DNA of 64,000 nucleotides from Rickettsiella grylli (GCF_000168295.1 NZ_AAQJ02000001.1:461001-525000), one strand, 5' to 3'. Counted from the stretch's first letter, positions 51,819 through 61,755 are shown. Translations and numbers: made by a program. The notes: a model not told the origin generated them from the letters alone.

Positions 51819-52771
51819 AACAAGGGGTATTGCTCGTTAATCTAGGGACACCTTCGCAACCGACCACGCAAGCAGTACGTCGTTATTTATCCGAGTTTTT
51901 GAGCGATAGACGCGTTGTCGAATACCCTCAATGGCTCTGGCAAATCGTGTTGAAATTATTTATTCTGCCAAAACGTGCGCGGTATTTGGCAAAGCTTTAT
52001 CAGACTATCTGGATGGATGAAGGCTCTCCTTTAGCGGTGATTACACAGCGGTTAACAGAAAAAATGCAAACTTATTTAGGGGATAACTATCAATTAATAG
52101 GGGTTATGCGTTATGGAACGCCCACGATTGAATCAGGTTTGAAGACATTGCTTGCTCAGGGGGTGACCACGATTACGATTTTACCCCTTTATCCGCAATA
52201 TTCTGCGACGACAACAGCTAGTTGTTTTGACCAAATCAGTCAATTTTTTCAAACATCACGTGTTATTCCCCATATCAAATGGATTACCTCGTATTTTGAT
52301 CAACGCTGGTATATCAAAGCGATAGTGAGTCAGATTAAAAAAATGCGCGCCAAGCAATCCCAGCCCAGTTATTTATTATTTTCTTTTCATGGTCTCCCCC
52401 AGCGTTACATTGAAAACGGTGATCCTTATCAGCAGCACTGTTTTAGCACTGTCCGTTTAATCGCAGAACAATTACAATTAACAAAAGACACCTATCAAGT
52501 CGTGTTTCAATCTCGTTTTGGTAAGACAGCGTGGTTGAAACCGTATTGTGATCGTGTATTACAAACGCTTCCAGCACGTGGCATCAAAAATGTTACTATT
52601 ATTTGTCCTGGATTTGCAGTCGATTGCTTAGAAACCTTAGAAGAGATTTCCAAACGTTATCGAATGCTTTTTTTAGATGCAGGTGGTGAACAATTGACTT
52701 ATATTCCGGCGTTAAATGACACCGCCTGTCATGTGGAAGGATTAAGTCAATTAGTGCGACAGGCACAATGA
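51815..52771 (+). CDS. hemH: Ferrochelatase
   Basis: 318 residues from ATG 51815, which overlaps the permease stop. Inserts Fe2+ into protoporphyrin IX to finish heme. Typical motifs: V-L-L-V-N-L-G-T-P, M-R-Y-G-T-P, L-P-L-Y-P-Q-Y-S and L-F-S-F-H-G-L-P-Q-R-Y, which holds the metal-binding His; near the end V-D-C-L-E-T-L-E-E-I. The length is normal for gammaproteobacteria. It shares the operon with the YadGH-like exporter and the QEGLA gene. Confidence 0.96.
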   Translation: MKQGVLLVNLGTPSQPTTQAVRRYLSEFLSDRRVVEYPQWLWQIVLKLFILPKRARYLAKLYQTIWMDEGSPLAVITQRLTEKMQTYLGDNYQLIGVMRYGTPTIESGLKTLLAQGVTTITILPLYPQYSATTTASCFDQISQFFQTSRVIPHIKWITSYFDQRWYIKAIVSQIKKMRAKQSQPSYLLFSFHGLPQRYIENGDPYQQHCFSTVRLIAEQLQLTKDTYQVVFQSRFGKTAWLKPYCDRVLQTLPARGIKNVTIICPGFAVDCLETLEEISKRYRMLFLDAGGEQLTYIPALNDTACHVEGLSQLVRQAQ

Positions 52772-52788
52772 ATGAGTAGGCAGTTTCG

Positions 52789-54096
52789 ATGAAAAATTAT
52801 GAAAAGGCGTATCGCGCACGATTACGTCAGTTATCTGATCGTATTGTTCAGGCACAAGACACCATTAAAATTCTCGATAGCATTAAATGGGGGCCTGAAA
52901 TTGAAGCTGATTTTTTTAAAAAAAAGTGTAAGCAATTACCGAAGGTTGATGTGGATTATTATCAAAAAAATAGTTTAGCATTTGATATCCATAAAAAACG
53001 CGAAGAATTTCAAACATTAGAGCGCGATATTAGTCGTGAAGTGGGTCCGATAAGCAGTATTGGACACATCATGTTGCGCATGTGTCGCGAATATCAAGAG
53101 GTTTTAGATTTATTAATCGCACGTGGAAAACCGGAATTTAGTGCGTTATCGCAGGAACTTTATGGCAGTGCCGATGATGCATTTTATGTCAATGCGCCAC
53201 GTTTAAAGGATTTAGTGCCGATTGTTTCACATGCGTTGGCCAATATTAAAGATAAAACGAAAAATGAACTCGATGAGAAACGTTACACGAGCCAGCAAGC
53301 GGCAGCCATTTTGAATGAACGTTTATGTGCTTACTTTGAACATAAAGCGCATAAGCCTCAATTAAAAAAATGGGTCATTGTCAGCGATGGAATCGTGGCC
53401 GATGCAGCAGCCGGCGCTGAAGCGATTAAGATTCGTAAAGATGCGTTATTTAGTGAACGCGATCTACGTATTTTAGAAGTTCATGAGGGCTGGGTCCACA
53501 TGGGCACGACACTCAATGGAATGGATCAACCGATTTGTACATTTCTGAGTAAAGGTCCCCCGTCTGCAATTGCAAATCAAGAAGGTTTGGCGATCATTAT
53601 GGAATTGTTTCATTTCGTTTCCTCACCGATACGAATTAAAAAATTAATCGATCGGGTCAGCGGTATCGCGATGGCTGAAGAAGGCGCTGACTTTTTGCAA
53701 ATCTTTAATTTTTTTCGTGAACAAGATCACACACCCGAAGACAGTTACAAAAGTAGCGTGCGAATTTTTCGCGGTAGTTTACCCACATTAGGTCCTTTTA
53801 CAAAGGATTTAGTTTACACGAAAGGCTTTATTTTAATCTACAATTACCTTCGATTAGCGGTGGAACAAGGTCTCGTTGAGAGAATTGATTTATTATTTGT
53901 CGGTAAAACGAGTTTAGAAGATCAACGCTTATTAGCGCATTTATTTGAAGAAGGATTATTGGTTAAACCTCATTTTATGCCGCGTCAATTTCGGGATTTG
54001 GCTGCTTTAAGCTGCTTTATGTGTTATTCCTTATTTTTTGATCAACTTGATCTGAATAAGCTGGAGATTGATTATCGCAATATTTTACAAGGCTAA
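52789..54096 (+). CDS. QEGLA-motif metallopeptidase (DUF1704/MATCAP-like)
   Basis: 435 residues. His232-Glu233 and His237 form an H-E-x(3)-H zinc site (V-H-E-G-W-V-H-M-G-T) and Gln264-Glu265 the downstream N-Q-E-G-L-A-I motif, as in proteins annotated flavohemoglobin expression-modulating QEGLA motif protein. Eukaryotic relatives (MATCAP/KIAA0895) are tubulin carboxypeptidases. The bacterial role is unknown. N-terminal ~130 residues are helical. Located 17 bp after hemH, followed by a strong terminator, so it closes the operon. Confidence 0.85.
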   Translation: MKNYEKAYRARLRQLSDRIVQAQDTIKILDSIKWGPEIEADFFKKKCKQLPKVDVDYYQKNSLAFDIHKKREEFQTLERDISREVGPISSIGHIMLRMCREYQEVLDLLIARGKPEFSALSQELYGSADDAFYVNAPRLKDLVPIVSHALANIKDKTKNELDEKRYTSQQAAAILNERLCAYFEHKAHKPQLKKWVIVSDGIVADAAAGAEAIKIRKDALFSERDLRILEVHEGWVHMGTTLNGMDQPICTFLSKGPPSAIANQEGLAIIMELFHFVSSPIRIKKLIDRVSGIAMAEEGADFLQIFNFFREQDHTPEDSYKSSVRIFRGSLPTLGPFTKDLVYTKGFILIYNYLRLAVEQGLVERIDLLFVGKTSLEDQRLLAHLFEEGLLVKPHFMPRQFRDLAALSCFMCYSLFFDQLDLNKLEIDYRNILQG

Positions 54097-54102
54097 ACGT
54101 TG

Positions 54103-54129
54103 AAAAAAGCCCGCCGAGCGGGCTTTTTT
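54103..54129 (+). terminator. Rho-independent terminator
   Basis: AAAAAAGCCCGC-CGA-GCGGGCTTTTTT, 12-bp arms with a 3-nt loop, 6 bp after the QEGLA gene. The symmetric A/T flanks let it also serve the convergent gene ending at 54137. Confidence 0.93.
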
Positions 54130-54136
54130 GAATCAA

Positions 54137-57100
54137 CTAAATCGAAGGGCTTAATAAGGGTCGAACGATTTGTACCTCTTCATTATCTTTGGAACTTCCT
54201 AGCGAAACGACTGAACTTTCATCAGAGGCAGAAGAAAGTGTTTTCGCATCTGACATCATCGAATGGGAGCGATTATCAGAATAAACTCTTGTTTTTTTAG
54301 GGCGTTTAGAATTCAAATTATTTTCCGAAGACAGTTTTTCGAAAAACTGCTGATGACTCAACGCTCTTATTACACCCCGTTTTTCTGCTTGTTCCGCGGC
54401 TTGGGAGGTACTATACGTATTCAGATAAAGTTTAATCAGACTTAAAGGAAATGGAATTTTTCCGATCACGTCGTTTAAACTCTCTTGTGTGTGATCATTA
54501 CCCGGAAAGCTATCACGCGCCCCGCTAATATAGCCCTCAGCCCGGCCTAAATTACTTTTCATCGTGTTAAACATCGTTTCCATTCGTTTAAATACATTTC
54601 CTAATTTTTCCATTGCCGACGTATAATGCGCTTTGATTTCTTTTTTTGCTTCTGCAGAAAGATCCGTACTAATGGTATATTTTTGATAAGCGGCGCTATG
54701 ATCATCCGTTAAAAAACTAACCTCTTGACGACAAGCCTTTTCTTCCTGTTGGATCAACTGCAATACGCTCAACTGATCATCTAAAATTTTTTGATACGTA
54801 TTGGCGACAGCAGGCAACGTATCCGGCTCAATTTTAGATCGTAGTTTTTTTATATTTTTATCCAAGGAATCGGATAGGGTTTCAAGTATATTCAAGATTT
54901 CTTGGGAATGATTCTTTATTTGTTCAAATTTTTCCTGGCTGATATAGAGGAAGGTTTTTTCGATGATTTCTTTTTCAATCGATACACTTCCATTCACTTG
55001 CGGAGTGATCTTTTCTGGATGAAGCGGCTTCATTTCAATCTCATTCGCTTCCATGTGGTGATGTTTTGTTTGTTTTACAGGCGCTATGCGATCCAACACA
55101 CCATAAATGAGCGAACTGGTTGCGATAGACGTTCCCACGTGAGTGGCTGTAGGGAGGGGATTTTTGATTGCGCTGACAAGCGTACTTGCAAAGGGAAGAA
55201 TATTTCCACCGAGTAATCGCACCCATGGGGTGTCAAATAAATAAGTAAAGTCGCGGATTAATTGCAATCCGAAATGGACACCGAGACTGCTCATAAAGAT
55301 GGGAAGCGATTGTTCAAGAAGTACAGTTGACAATGATGAGTCATCTTCTTCACGCGCGACATTCAGCTGTTTTTGTATTTCATTGAGCATCAGTGGAAAG
55401 GTAGCAGCAAGGGAGGCTTGACCGACCATACTACAATAGAGAAGCGGAGTACACCGCGTCAATCGATGTTCGTTTTGATAAGTGTGTTTGACTGCAAAAT
55501 AGTGGGTTATCCCGTTTAGCATCCCGGAAAATGCACCATGCGCTGCAGAGGCGCTCAATTCGACGACGGAAGGTGTTATAGCCGCGGTATCTGTTTTGTG
55601 ATGAGACTCGGTCAGCGCAGTAGAATTTTGAAAAAGGGTATGATGATTCACAGGCGTCGAGATTTCAGTGGTTGATTGGGGCTCTGGCGTGATTTTCAGT
55701 GAGGGTGCACGCGAGGCAATTGTCGAAGGTGACCGATGATGACTGGCATTAACCGAAATGAGATTCTCAGATTGGCTTGGATCTCCGGTTCTTGATGGGG
55801 TTGACATCGTTTCATTCGTTACGTCATCAAACGGAGAGGATGCATTGATAAATCGAGCAGGTCGACAACCAGTTAATCCAAAAAGTTGTTGACATTGATC
55901 ATTTAAAATGCGCTGTTTTATTTTGGGTTTGAAAAAGTAGGAAACAGCATCGCGTAATTGCTGTGACGTTAAATCATCTTTTAATGATTTAATCAGCAAG
56001 AGTGTTTCTTTAATTGTTTTTTGTGTCGTATTCATCCTTTGGGACGATATATTTAAACTTTTACGATAGAGTGCACCTAAACTTTTAAACGATAAAACAG
56101 CTATTTTCTTTGAATTAAAAAGATGAATCTTTGGCTTCGAAAGGTCATTCACCAATTTAATGATATGAAAAAATTGATTGTAATTGAGCGCCGCTTCATC
56201 TTCGTAATTAATCATTCGGCCCAGCATGCCAAATAAATGGCTCGATAACGTATTGGAAAGCGGTTTTGTTAAAGGTGACGTTTGTTCCACGATGAGCGGA
56301 TATAAACGAACGAATTCATTTATGACGTGAAATTGGTCATGGGTATTGGGTTTTTGGGCGCGTTGAATAATATTGAAAAGAAGATAGGAGAGATTTTCCA
56401 GGTTATTAAAAAAATGATCCGGCGTTGTTTTCGTTTTACTTAATTGAGCGATATGATAAGAAGCGAATTTCAGCCATCGAGTGCGTTTGACATCACCCAT
56501 CGTGTTTTCATTTTTATTTAAAAAATCTTTTAAAAATCCAAGGATATGCGTATTTTTATCCAGCGTGAACCTATCACAGTAAATACTCCAAAAAATTTCA
56601 TTTTTAACCGTTTTAAAATCACCTACGGAAAAATGAGATACCTTTTCACCAGAAATGATGTCTTCAAAAAGTTGAGTTTGAGGAGGATGACAATGGTGGA
56701 GATCAAGTTCAGCACACTTCTCTTTTATTTCATGAGCATTTCCTTGGGAATATTGATTCAGATAGATCCATGCAATCGATTTACGTGATATATTTTTGCT
56801 GAATGGCTTTTTTAAAAGATCATGCAACAGTGTATCGGTTCTTCCTGCTGACGAAGGAAACATTTTGTTGGCTTTAAAACCAAATTTTCCTAGCCGCTCA
56901 ACGAAAACAACGATCTCATTTGAAATAAATGACTGAGGATCACCTTTTAAAATAAGCTTATCGAGCAATACATTCGTATGGCCAATAAGTGATTCCATGT
57001 GTTGTGGTTGAGAGAAGGGTTCATCATGCGGTTTAACTATTTCTTGAATCGTTGGATGCGCTAACAATCGTTCAAAAAAATAAAGAAAATTTGAGAATGT

Positions 57101-57505
57101 GCGGACGTCCTCATGATTAATAAGTGATGTGTTATTCATTTTTTTTTCATAAAACGCATTAAAATGAGCGGTTAAAAAAATTAAATCGCAAATATTATCC
57201 TCAGATAAAGCGTTTTTTTTAATCGTGATATAATCGCCTAGAAAAGTGAGAAGATTAGCCCATTGATTGTGCGTTAATAAATGGAGTAAATACATATTGT
57301 TCAACTCATTTTTTTCTTCTCGAAAAGCGATGCAATGATGACTCAATAATGTTGAGTCGGTATTTTTAGCGTTGCCCGTGAGTAAGATTTTTTTCAAAAA
57401 TTCTGTAAAAGAATCGGGCGTAACGGACTCCACACAATCTTTCGCGCAACGTCCATTGAAGGCGTCTGCGTTCAATTTATCGGATGTATTATTATAGGTC
57501 GGCAT
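54137..57505 (-). CDS. Large orphan protein, 1122 residues, central membrane segments; putative effector
   Basis: I start at ATG 57505 because GAGGTG lies 6 bases upstream. No known domain is visible. Layout: helical N-terminal half (~1-560), a Ser/Thr/Pro-rich disordered linker (~570-665), three to four hydrophobic segments (G-A-F-S-G-M-L-N-G-I-T-H-Y-F, then A-S-L-A-A-T-F-P-L-M, S-S-L-G-V-H-F-G-L-Q-L), a coiled-coil-like region and a charged Ser-rich tail. The order of parts is the same as in the divergent 1102-residue protein. A PmrA-like tandem repeat lies 48 bp upstream of the start. Likely a host-membrane-associated secreted protein, by inference. Confidence 0.65.
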   Translation of the reverse strand: MPTYNNTSDKLNADAFNGRCAKDCVESVTPDSFTEFLKKILLTGNAKNTDSTLLSHHCIAFREEKNELNNMYLLHLLTHNQWANLLTFLGDYITIKKNALSEDNICDLIFLTAHFNAFYEKKMNNTSLINHEDVRTFSNFLYFFERLLAHPTIQEIVKPHDEPFSQPQHMESLIGHTNVLLDKLILKGDPQSFISNEIVVFVERLGKFGFKANKMFPSSAGRTDTLLHDLLKKPFSKNISRKSIAWIYLNQYSQGNAHEIKEKCAELDLHHCHPPQTQLFEDIISGEKVSHFSVGDFKTVKNEIFWSIYCDRFTLDKNTHILGFLKDFLNKNENTMGDVKRTRWLKFASYHIAQLSKTKTTPDHFFNNLENLSYLLFNIIQRAQKPNTHDQFHVINEFVRLYPLIVEQTSPLTKPLSNTLSSHLFGMLGRMINYEDEAALNYNQFFHIIKLVNDLSKPKIHLFNSKKIAVLSFKSLGALYRKSLNISSQRMNTTQKTIKETLLLIKSLKDDLTSQQLRDAVSYFFKPKIKQRILNDQCQQLFGLTGCRPARFINASSPFDDVTNETMSTPSRTGDPSQSENLISVNASHHRSPSTIASRAPSLKITPEPQSTTEISTPVNHHTLFQNSTALTESHHKTDTAAITPSVVELSASAAHGAFSGMLNGITHYFAVKHTYQNEHRLTRCTPLLYCSMVGQASLAATFPLMLNEIQKQLNVAREEDDSSLSTVLLEQSLPIFMSSLGVHFGLQLIRDFTYLFDTPWVRLLGGNILPFASTLVSAIKNPLPTATHVGTSIATSSLIYGVLDRIAPVKQTKHHHMEANEIEMKPLHPEKITPQVNGSVSIEKEIIEKTFLYISQEKFEQIKNHSQEILNILETLSDSLDKNIKKLRSKIEPDTLPAVANTYQKILDDQLSVLQLIQQEEKACRQEVSFLTDDHSAAYQKYTISTDLSAEAKKEIKAHYTSAMEKLGNVFKRMETMFNTMKSNLGRAEGYISGARDSFPGNDHTQESLNDVIGKIPFPLSLIKLYLNTYSTSQAAEQAEKRGVIRALSHQQFFEKLSSENNLNSKRPKKTRVYSDNRSHSMMSDAKTLSSASDESSVVSLGSSKDNEEVQIVRPLLSPSI

Positions 57506-57552
57506 TATGACACCTCGAAATAAAAAAATGCACAACATCATAAATTGAAAAA

Positions 57553-57569
57553 CTTAAGAAAGTATTAAC
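57553..57569 (-). promoter_or_regulatory. PmrA-box-like tandem repeat upstream of 54137-57505
   Basis: Minus strand GTTAAT-ACTTT-CTTAAG, two TTAA half-sites with 11-bp period. TATGAT (57537-57542), a good -10 match, lies 10 nt downstream. The consensus of PmrA boxes in enterics and Legionellales is a tandem of C/T-TTAA-T/G with five bases between. Confidence 0.5.
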
Positions 57570-57662
57570 TTATTTTAAGACTTACTCATTCCAAGTCCAT
57601 ATGCACCAAGAATCACAACGACCAAAATGAATGAATAATTTTTTTGAAAAACGTAAATCCAA

Positions 57663-57679
57663 TTTAAGTCATTGTTAAG
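57663..57679 (+). promoter_or_regulatory. PmrA-box-like tandem repeat upstream of 57737-61045
   Basis: TTTAAG-TCATT-GTTAAG, again with 11-bp period and again with a -10-like TATGCT (57690-57695) 10 nt after the second half. It lies 58 bp before the ATG. Confidence 0.5.
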
Positions 57680-57736
57680 TTTTTTTAGGTATGCTTATTA
57701 AATACCAGCTCGCTATTTTATTTCTTAGAGAACCAC

Positions 57737-60700
57737 ATGCCTGCAATAAAAATAAAAAAAACACACGAAAATGTATTGGATAATAATTTACGCCATGTTT
57801 TACAAACAGAATCCAGTCAATGGGCGCATTATTTTTTCTCTACAGACACGATGAGAAACGTCTTAGATAGTTTAAATAATCAGATTCGTGATAAGAATTT
57901 TTTTACAGAAGACTATGGGATGAATACGTTTTTAGATTTTTTAAAAGCGTATATAAAGCTTAAATTAACGTCTTCTGCGACGTCTGATTCGGCTATTTTA
58001 AAAAAAATCAATATTATCCTAGAACAGTTTAAAACAAGAATTTTTTATCAAAGGGTTTTTAACAAACCACATATTAACATGATGGTTCATTTTTTAGATG
58101 TGTTGCAATTACTGTTTCATTCCAAACATCGTTATTTATTTAAAAAAACAATACCAACACTATCCTTTAACGCAACGGATTTGAAACGAATCGCGATTAC
58201 GGTGGTTAAAAAAAAGAATGATACGGTCGATGAATTTATAATAAGGTATCTGGATATCTTAAAATTAAGTTTTGATGTGACTTCTTTTTTGAATGATTAT
58301 CAACAGGCCAATGAAGGGATCACGTCAATCGCAAAGATTATTTTTTTAGATCAAGAAACGTCCATCCCTTTACTAGTCACAAAATTTTTTTCTGCGCTCG
58401 CGTATGAATTTACACTGCTTGATTATTATCAATTGGAGTTAAAGAATAAAAATATCTCGATGTGTCAAACGGATGTGTTAGACGCGACGATAGACATCCA
58501 ATCTTATTTTTTGGATCAGAGTGACCAAAGAGACGATGTTTCTTTGCCACTATTAAAGTATTATTTTTTTAAGTATTTTATTAAAAATATAAAATTATCT
58601 CCCTTACTTAAAAACAATTACAGCCATCGTTTAAGCACGTATTCGAATGAAAATTTTAATCCCCTCCCGTATCGTGATGAATGTCCGAGTTTTTCAAACC
58701 ATCGATTTATAATTAAACACAGCGGTTTAGAGAAAGCGAAATTAGAAATTGTTTGTCAGGCAAAGGCTTGTGCGGATCGAAATCATAACGAATGGTTAAA
58801 AAAAATAAAAAAAAGTCAACGCTTGCCCACGAGTGATTATACGCTTCATATTTTTTCAGATGCGCGAAGCTTTTCTAGGGATATTTATCGTTATGTTGAT
58901 TTTGGTCCTTTCAGTACAGGGTTTTTTACAGGAATTTTCAGAAATAAAACACAGGCCATAGGCAATGCTTATGTGCAGTATCGATCCGATCCAACGAGTT
59001 GGTGGCAGGTTTTGGCGCATGAATATGCGCATCATCTTAATTTTAGAGCATTTGGCCATATACCACGAAATTTTGATGAAGGACTGAGCTATCGGCTTAT
59101 CTTAGATCCCTGCTTTAATGAATCGTTCCAAGATTGGTTGAATAAAAATTATCGTTTTATGTCTTTGGCGTTATTATCCAATCAATCGTTTATAGGGTAT
59201 AACCCCTCCTCGTTATTGATGACTTATTTTGTCGATACGCATCACCCGGGTTTTGCGAAATTATTAAATTTATATCCTAATGAGGCTGCGATGATTCAGT
59301 CTCAACTGACTCAGCTCATTCAAGAAGATACTGGATTTTTACAATGGCTAGACACCTACCGAACGCGTTGTGCTCATCATCCCTTTAAAGCCTTAGGTCA
59401 AGGGGATAACTATTGTCCTTCTTTAATCGCACCGTCATCAACGCAAAATGGGTTTATTGAAAAAACCTCCATAGCACCGCAGATGACCACGGTGCGTAAT
59501 CATTCCACAGGAAATTTCATTCAGAAAAAACCCAGTCCTGAAACGATGGCCTATGATCTGATACTCGCTATTTATAACCGAGATTTATTAAAATTTCGCG
59601 CGTTGTTACCAAAAGCGGATGTTAATTATCGGGATAGATATAATGGGAATACACCGTTACATTATCTTTATTTTTATGCGAATTGCGATACGCGTTATTT
59701 AAACGCCATTCTGAAATACAATCCGGTTATGATCAACAATCATGCGGGTTTATTACCTGATGCACTGGCTGAAAGAAACTGTAATTCGACGCAATTGCAA
59801 CGTATCCGGACTCTTTTTGCTCGATATACACCATCCAATAAAACAGCATTGATACCTTATCCGGAACAACCCATCGCAATAACAGTGAGTATTCCTTTAT
59901 CGGCATTAATCAGTGGTGGAATAAGCGCGGGATATAAAGAAATCATTGAGCGTTATCAAGATGACTATCCTTCTTTACCGTACCTTATTTTTTATGGTTT
60001 AAAACCCGCTTCTTTAGCGTTGGGAAGCGCAGCGATGAATGTTTTCGTGGCAGGACCTGTAGAATCAATGGGTTTAGAGGAGACAGGACTGAGCTTCATT
60101 TATTATTTAAGTATGAACTACTTCGGATTAATCATTGCACAACTTGGAGAAAAGACGGCAAAAAAAATGAAAAGTCAGCTGGGGAGTTTTTTAATAACGA
60201 TTTTATGTTATACCTTTTTTCTTAATCCAGGATTGCTCACAGCACTTTTTAGTGAAGGGTTAAGCAGTCAAAATTTTGCAGGGCTCGTGATGCCCCTGCT
60301 CAGTATGCTATCGAGCGGAATAGTGTTTAAAACCGGTGAATGGGGTGTACAGAAAGGAATTAAACACTGTTTTCCTCATAGTGAGAGGGGATATGAGATT
60401 CGTCATCAGGACCCGTTTTCATTATCGACATTGTTAGCGGATTACTCAAAAAATAGTTCAGATGACGAAGTTACGTTAAACCAGCTTAAAAAAGATTTGG
60501 AACAGTTAACCAATAAAATCAAAAAAAGAATCAATCATCACGTGTATCAATTGAATTTTGAGGGCGATCTTGAATCCGCAATACAGAATATTTTAGCACT
60601 GCTTGAGCGAAGTCAAACAAGAGGGGCAACAAACCAAAATGCCTATCGAAATATATTTAAAGCGCTTGAAGAGGATTTAAAAAAAATACAATCGAATCTA

Positions 60701-61045
60701 GCGCGACTCAGTCAGAAAAAAAGTCGAAGGAAAAAAAAGAGTCATCCGTTATGGAAAGAAGTTTCTGAGCTATTAACCCGTTTGAGAGAAATTCGCCCAC
60801 TTCCATGGAATTACGCGTCTGATAGGAACGAAGCGGGCGAACCCGTTGTTCAAGAAGCCTCAATCAATAGCCCTTTCATTCCTTCTTCGAGTAACGAAAA
60901 TCGTTTTACACAGCCGCCTGCGTTGTTAGGGAGAATGCACGCTTCATTGTTTATAAGGCCTAAAACGGATTCTTCTCTTTCGAATGATAAGGAACAACAG
61001 GAAAAGAAATGTTTAGTGAATGAAAAGGGTCATCGCTTCTGTTAA
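57737..61045 (+). CDS. Large protein with gluzincin metalloprotease motif, ankyrin-like segment and membrane helices; putative effector
   Basis: 1102 residues. After a ~330-residue helical N-terminus, residues 428-432 are H-E-Y-A-H, followed by E448 in F-D-E-G-L-S-Y, the HExxH...E zinc layout of collagenase (M9)/MA-type gluzincins. Residues ~605-690 contain an ankyrin-like N-T-P-L-H-Y-L-Y-F-Y unit. Then several hydrophobic segments (~715-880: S-I-P-L-S-A-L-I-S-G-G-I-S-A-G, F-L-I-T-I-L-C-Y-T-F-F) and a coiled coil (~910-1000). No signal peptide, so export would need a host-directed secretion system such as Dot/Icm. The C-terminus is Lys/Glu-rich (E-Q-Q-E-K-K-C-L). Confidence 0.7.
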   Translation: MPAIKIKKTHENVLDNNLRHVLQTESSQWAHYFFSTDTMRNVLDSLNNQIRDKNFFTEDYGMNTFLDFLKAYIKLKLTSSATSDSAILKKINIILEQFKTRIFYQRVFNKPHINMMVHFLDVLQLLFHSKHRYLFKKTIPTLSFNATDLKRIAITVVKKKNDTVDEFIIRYLDILKLSFDVTSFLNDYQQANEGITSIAKIIFLDQETSIPLLVTKFFSALAYEFTLLDYYQLELKNKNISMCQTDVLDATIDIQSYFLDQSDQRDDVSLPLLKYYFFKYFIKNIKLSPLLKNNYSHRLSTYSNENFNPLPYRDECPSFSNHRFIIKHSGLEKAKLEIVCQAKACADRNHNEWLKKIKKSQRLPTSDYTLHIFSDARSFSRDIYRYVDFGPFSTGFFTGIFRNKTQAIGNAYVQYRSDPTSWWQVLAHEYAHHLNFRAFGHIPRNFDEGLSYRLILDPCFNESFQDWLNKNYRFMSLALLSNQSFIGYNPSSLLMTYFVDTHHPGFAKLLNLYPNEAAMIQSQLTQLIQEDTGFLQWLDTYRTRCAHHPFKALGQGDNYCPSLIAPSSTQNGFIEKTSIAPQMTTVRNHSTGNFIQKKPSPETMAYDLILAIYNRDLLKFRALLPKADVNYRDRYNGNTPLHYLYFYANCDTRYLNAILKYNPVMINNHAGLLPDALAERNCNSTQLQRIRTLFARYTPSNKTALIPYPEQPIAITVSIPLSALISGGISAGYKEIIERYQDDYPSLPYLIFYGLKPASLALGSAAMNVFVAGPVESMGLEETGLSFIYYLSMNYFGLIIAQLGEKTAKKMKSQLGSFLITILCYTFFLNPGLLTALFSEGLSSQNFAGLVMPLLSMLSSGIVFKTGEWGVQKGIKHCFPHSERGYEIRHQDPFSLSTLLADYSKNSSDDEVTLNQLKKDLEQLTNKIKKRINHHVYQLNFEGDLESAIQNILALLERSQTRGATNQNAYRNIFKALEEDLKKIQSNLARLSQKKSRRKKKSHPLWKEVSELLTRLREIRPLPWNYASDRNEAGEPVVQEASINSPFIPSSSNENRFTQPPALLGRMHASLFIRPKTDSSLSNDKEQQEKKCLVNEKGHRFC

Positions 61046-61089
61046 AACTTAGGGTTAGAATAGAACTCTTTTTATTGTTGATATTGAAG

Positions 61090-61755
61090 ATGTCAGTGAT
61101 TCAACAAAGCCTGATGGATATCTACGAAAGCTTGCGAACGATGTATGGTCGCCAATTATGGTGGCCAGCAGAAAGCCCTTTCGAGGTCATGGTGGGTGCT
61201 CTATTGACACAAAATACGAATTGGTCCAATGTTGAAAAAGCATTCATTCATTTAAAAAAACAAAGTAATTTAAGCGCTAACGCTATTCTCAGGTTACCCA
61301 CTTCGGTACTGGAAAGCTGTTTAAAACCCAGTGGTTATTTTCGAATAAAGACCCGTCGTTTACAGAATTATTGTCGATGGTACTTAAAACAAGGCGGTTA
61401 TAACGGCTTAGATCAACGGAGTACGTCCACGTTGCGCGAGGAACTATTGAGCGTTCAGGGGATAGGGACTGAAACAGCAGATGATATCTTACTTTATGCC
61501 TTTAACCGACCGGTCTTTGTGATCGACGCGTATACGCGTCGTTTATTACAACGTTTGAATCGTATACAAGGCCATGAAAATTATGAATATTGCCAAAAAA
61601 TATTTGAAACCCAACTTCCAAAACGGGTTGATCTCTATAAACAGTATCATGCCCTTATCGTCGTGCACGCCAAACAGCATTGTCGAAAAACAAAACCGGT
61701 TTGTCTTCAGTGTTTATTGCAATCACGTTGTCATCTGTCAGATTGTGTTAAATAA
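61090..61755 (+). CDS. Endonuclease III-domain DNA glycosylase (HhH-GPD, Fe-S)
   Basis: 221 residues from ATG 61090; upstream TTG codons are less likely. The HhH motif is V-Q-G-I-G-T-E-T-A-D-D-I-L-L-Y and the catalytic Asp lies in V-F-V-I-D-A-Y-T-R-R. The Lys used by bifunctional Nth (G-V-G-R-K-T-A) is Glu here, so it is likely a monofunctional glycosylase like MagIII or the 3-methyladenine group. Four cysteines near the end (C-x6-C-x2-C-x5-C) bind a [4Fe-4S] cluster. True nth is not seen in this window. Confidence 0.88.
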   Translation: MSVIQQSLMDIYESLRTMYGRQLWWPAESPFEVMVGALLTQNTNWSNVEKAFIHLKKQSNLSANAILRLPTSVLESCLKPSGYFRIKTRRLQNYCRWYLKQGGYNGLDQRSTSTLREELLSVQGIGTETADDILLYAFNRPVFVIDAYTRRLLQRLNRIQGHENYEYCQKIFETQLPKRVDLYKQYHALIVVHAKQHCRKTKPVCLQCLLQSRCHLSDCVK

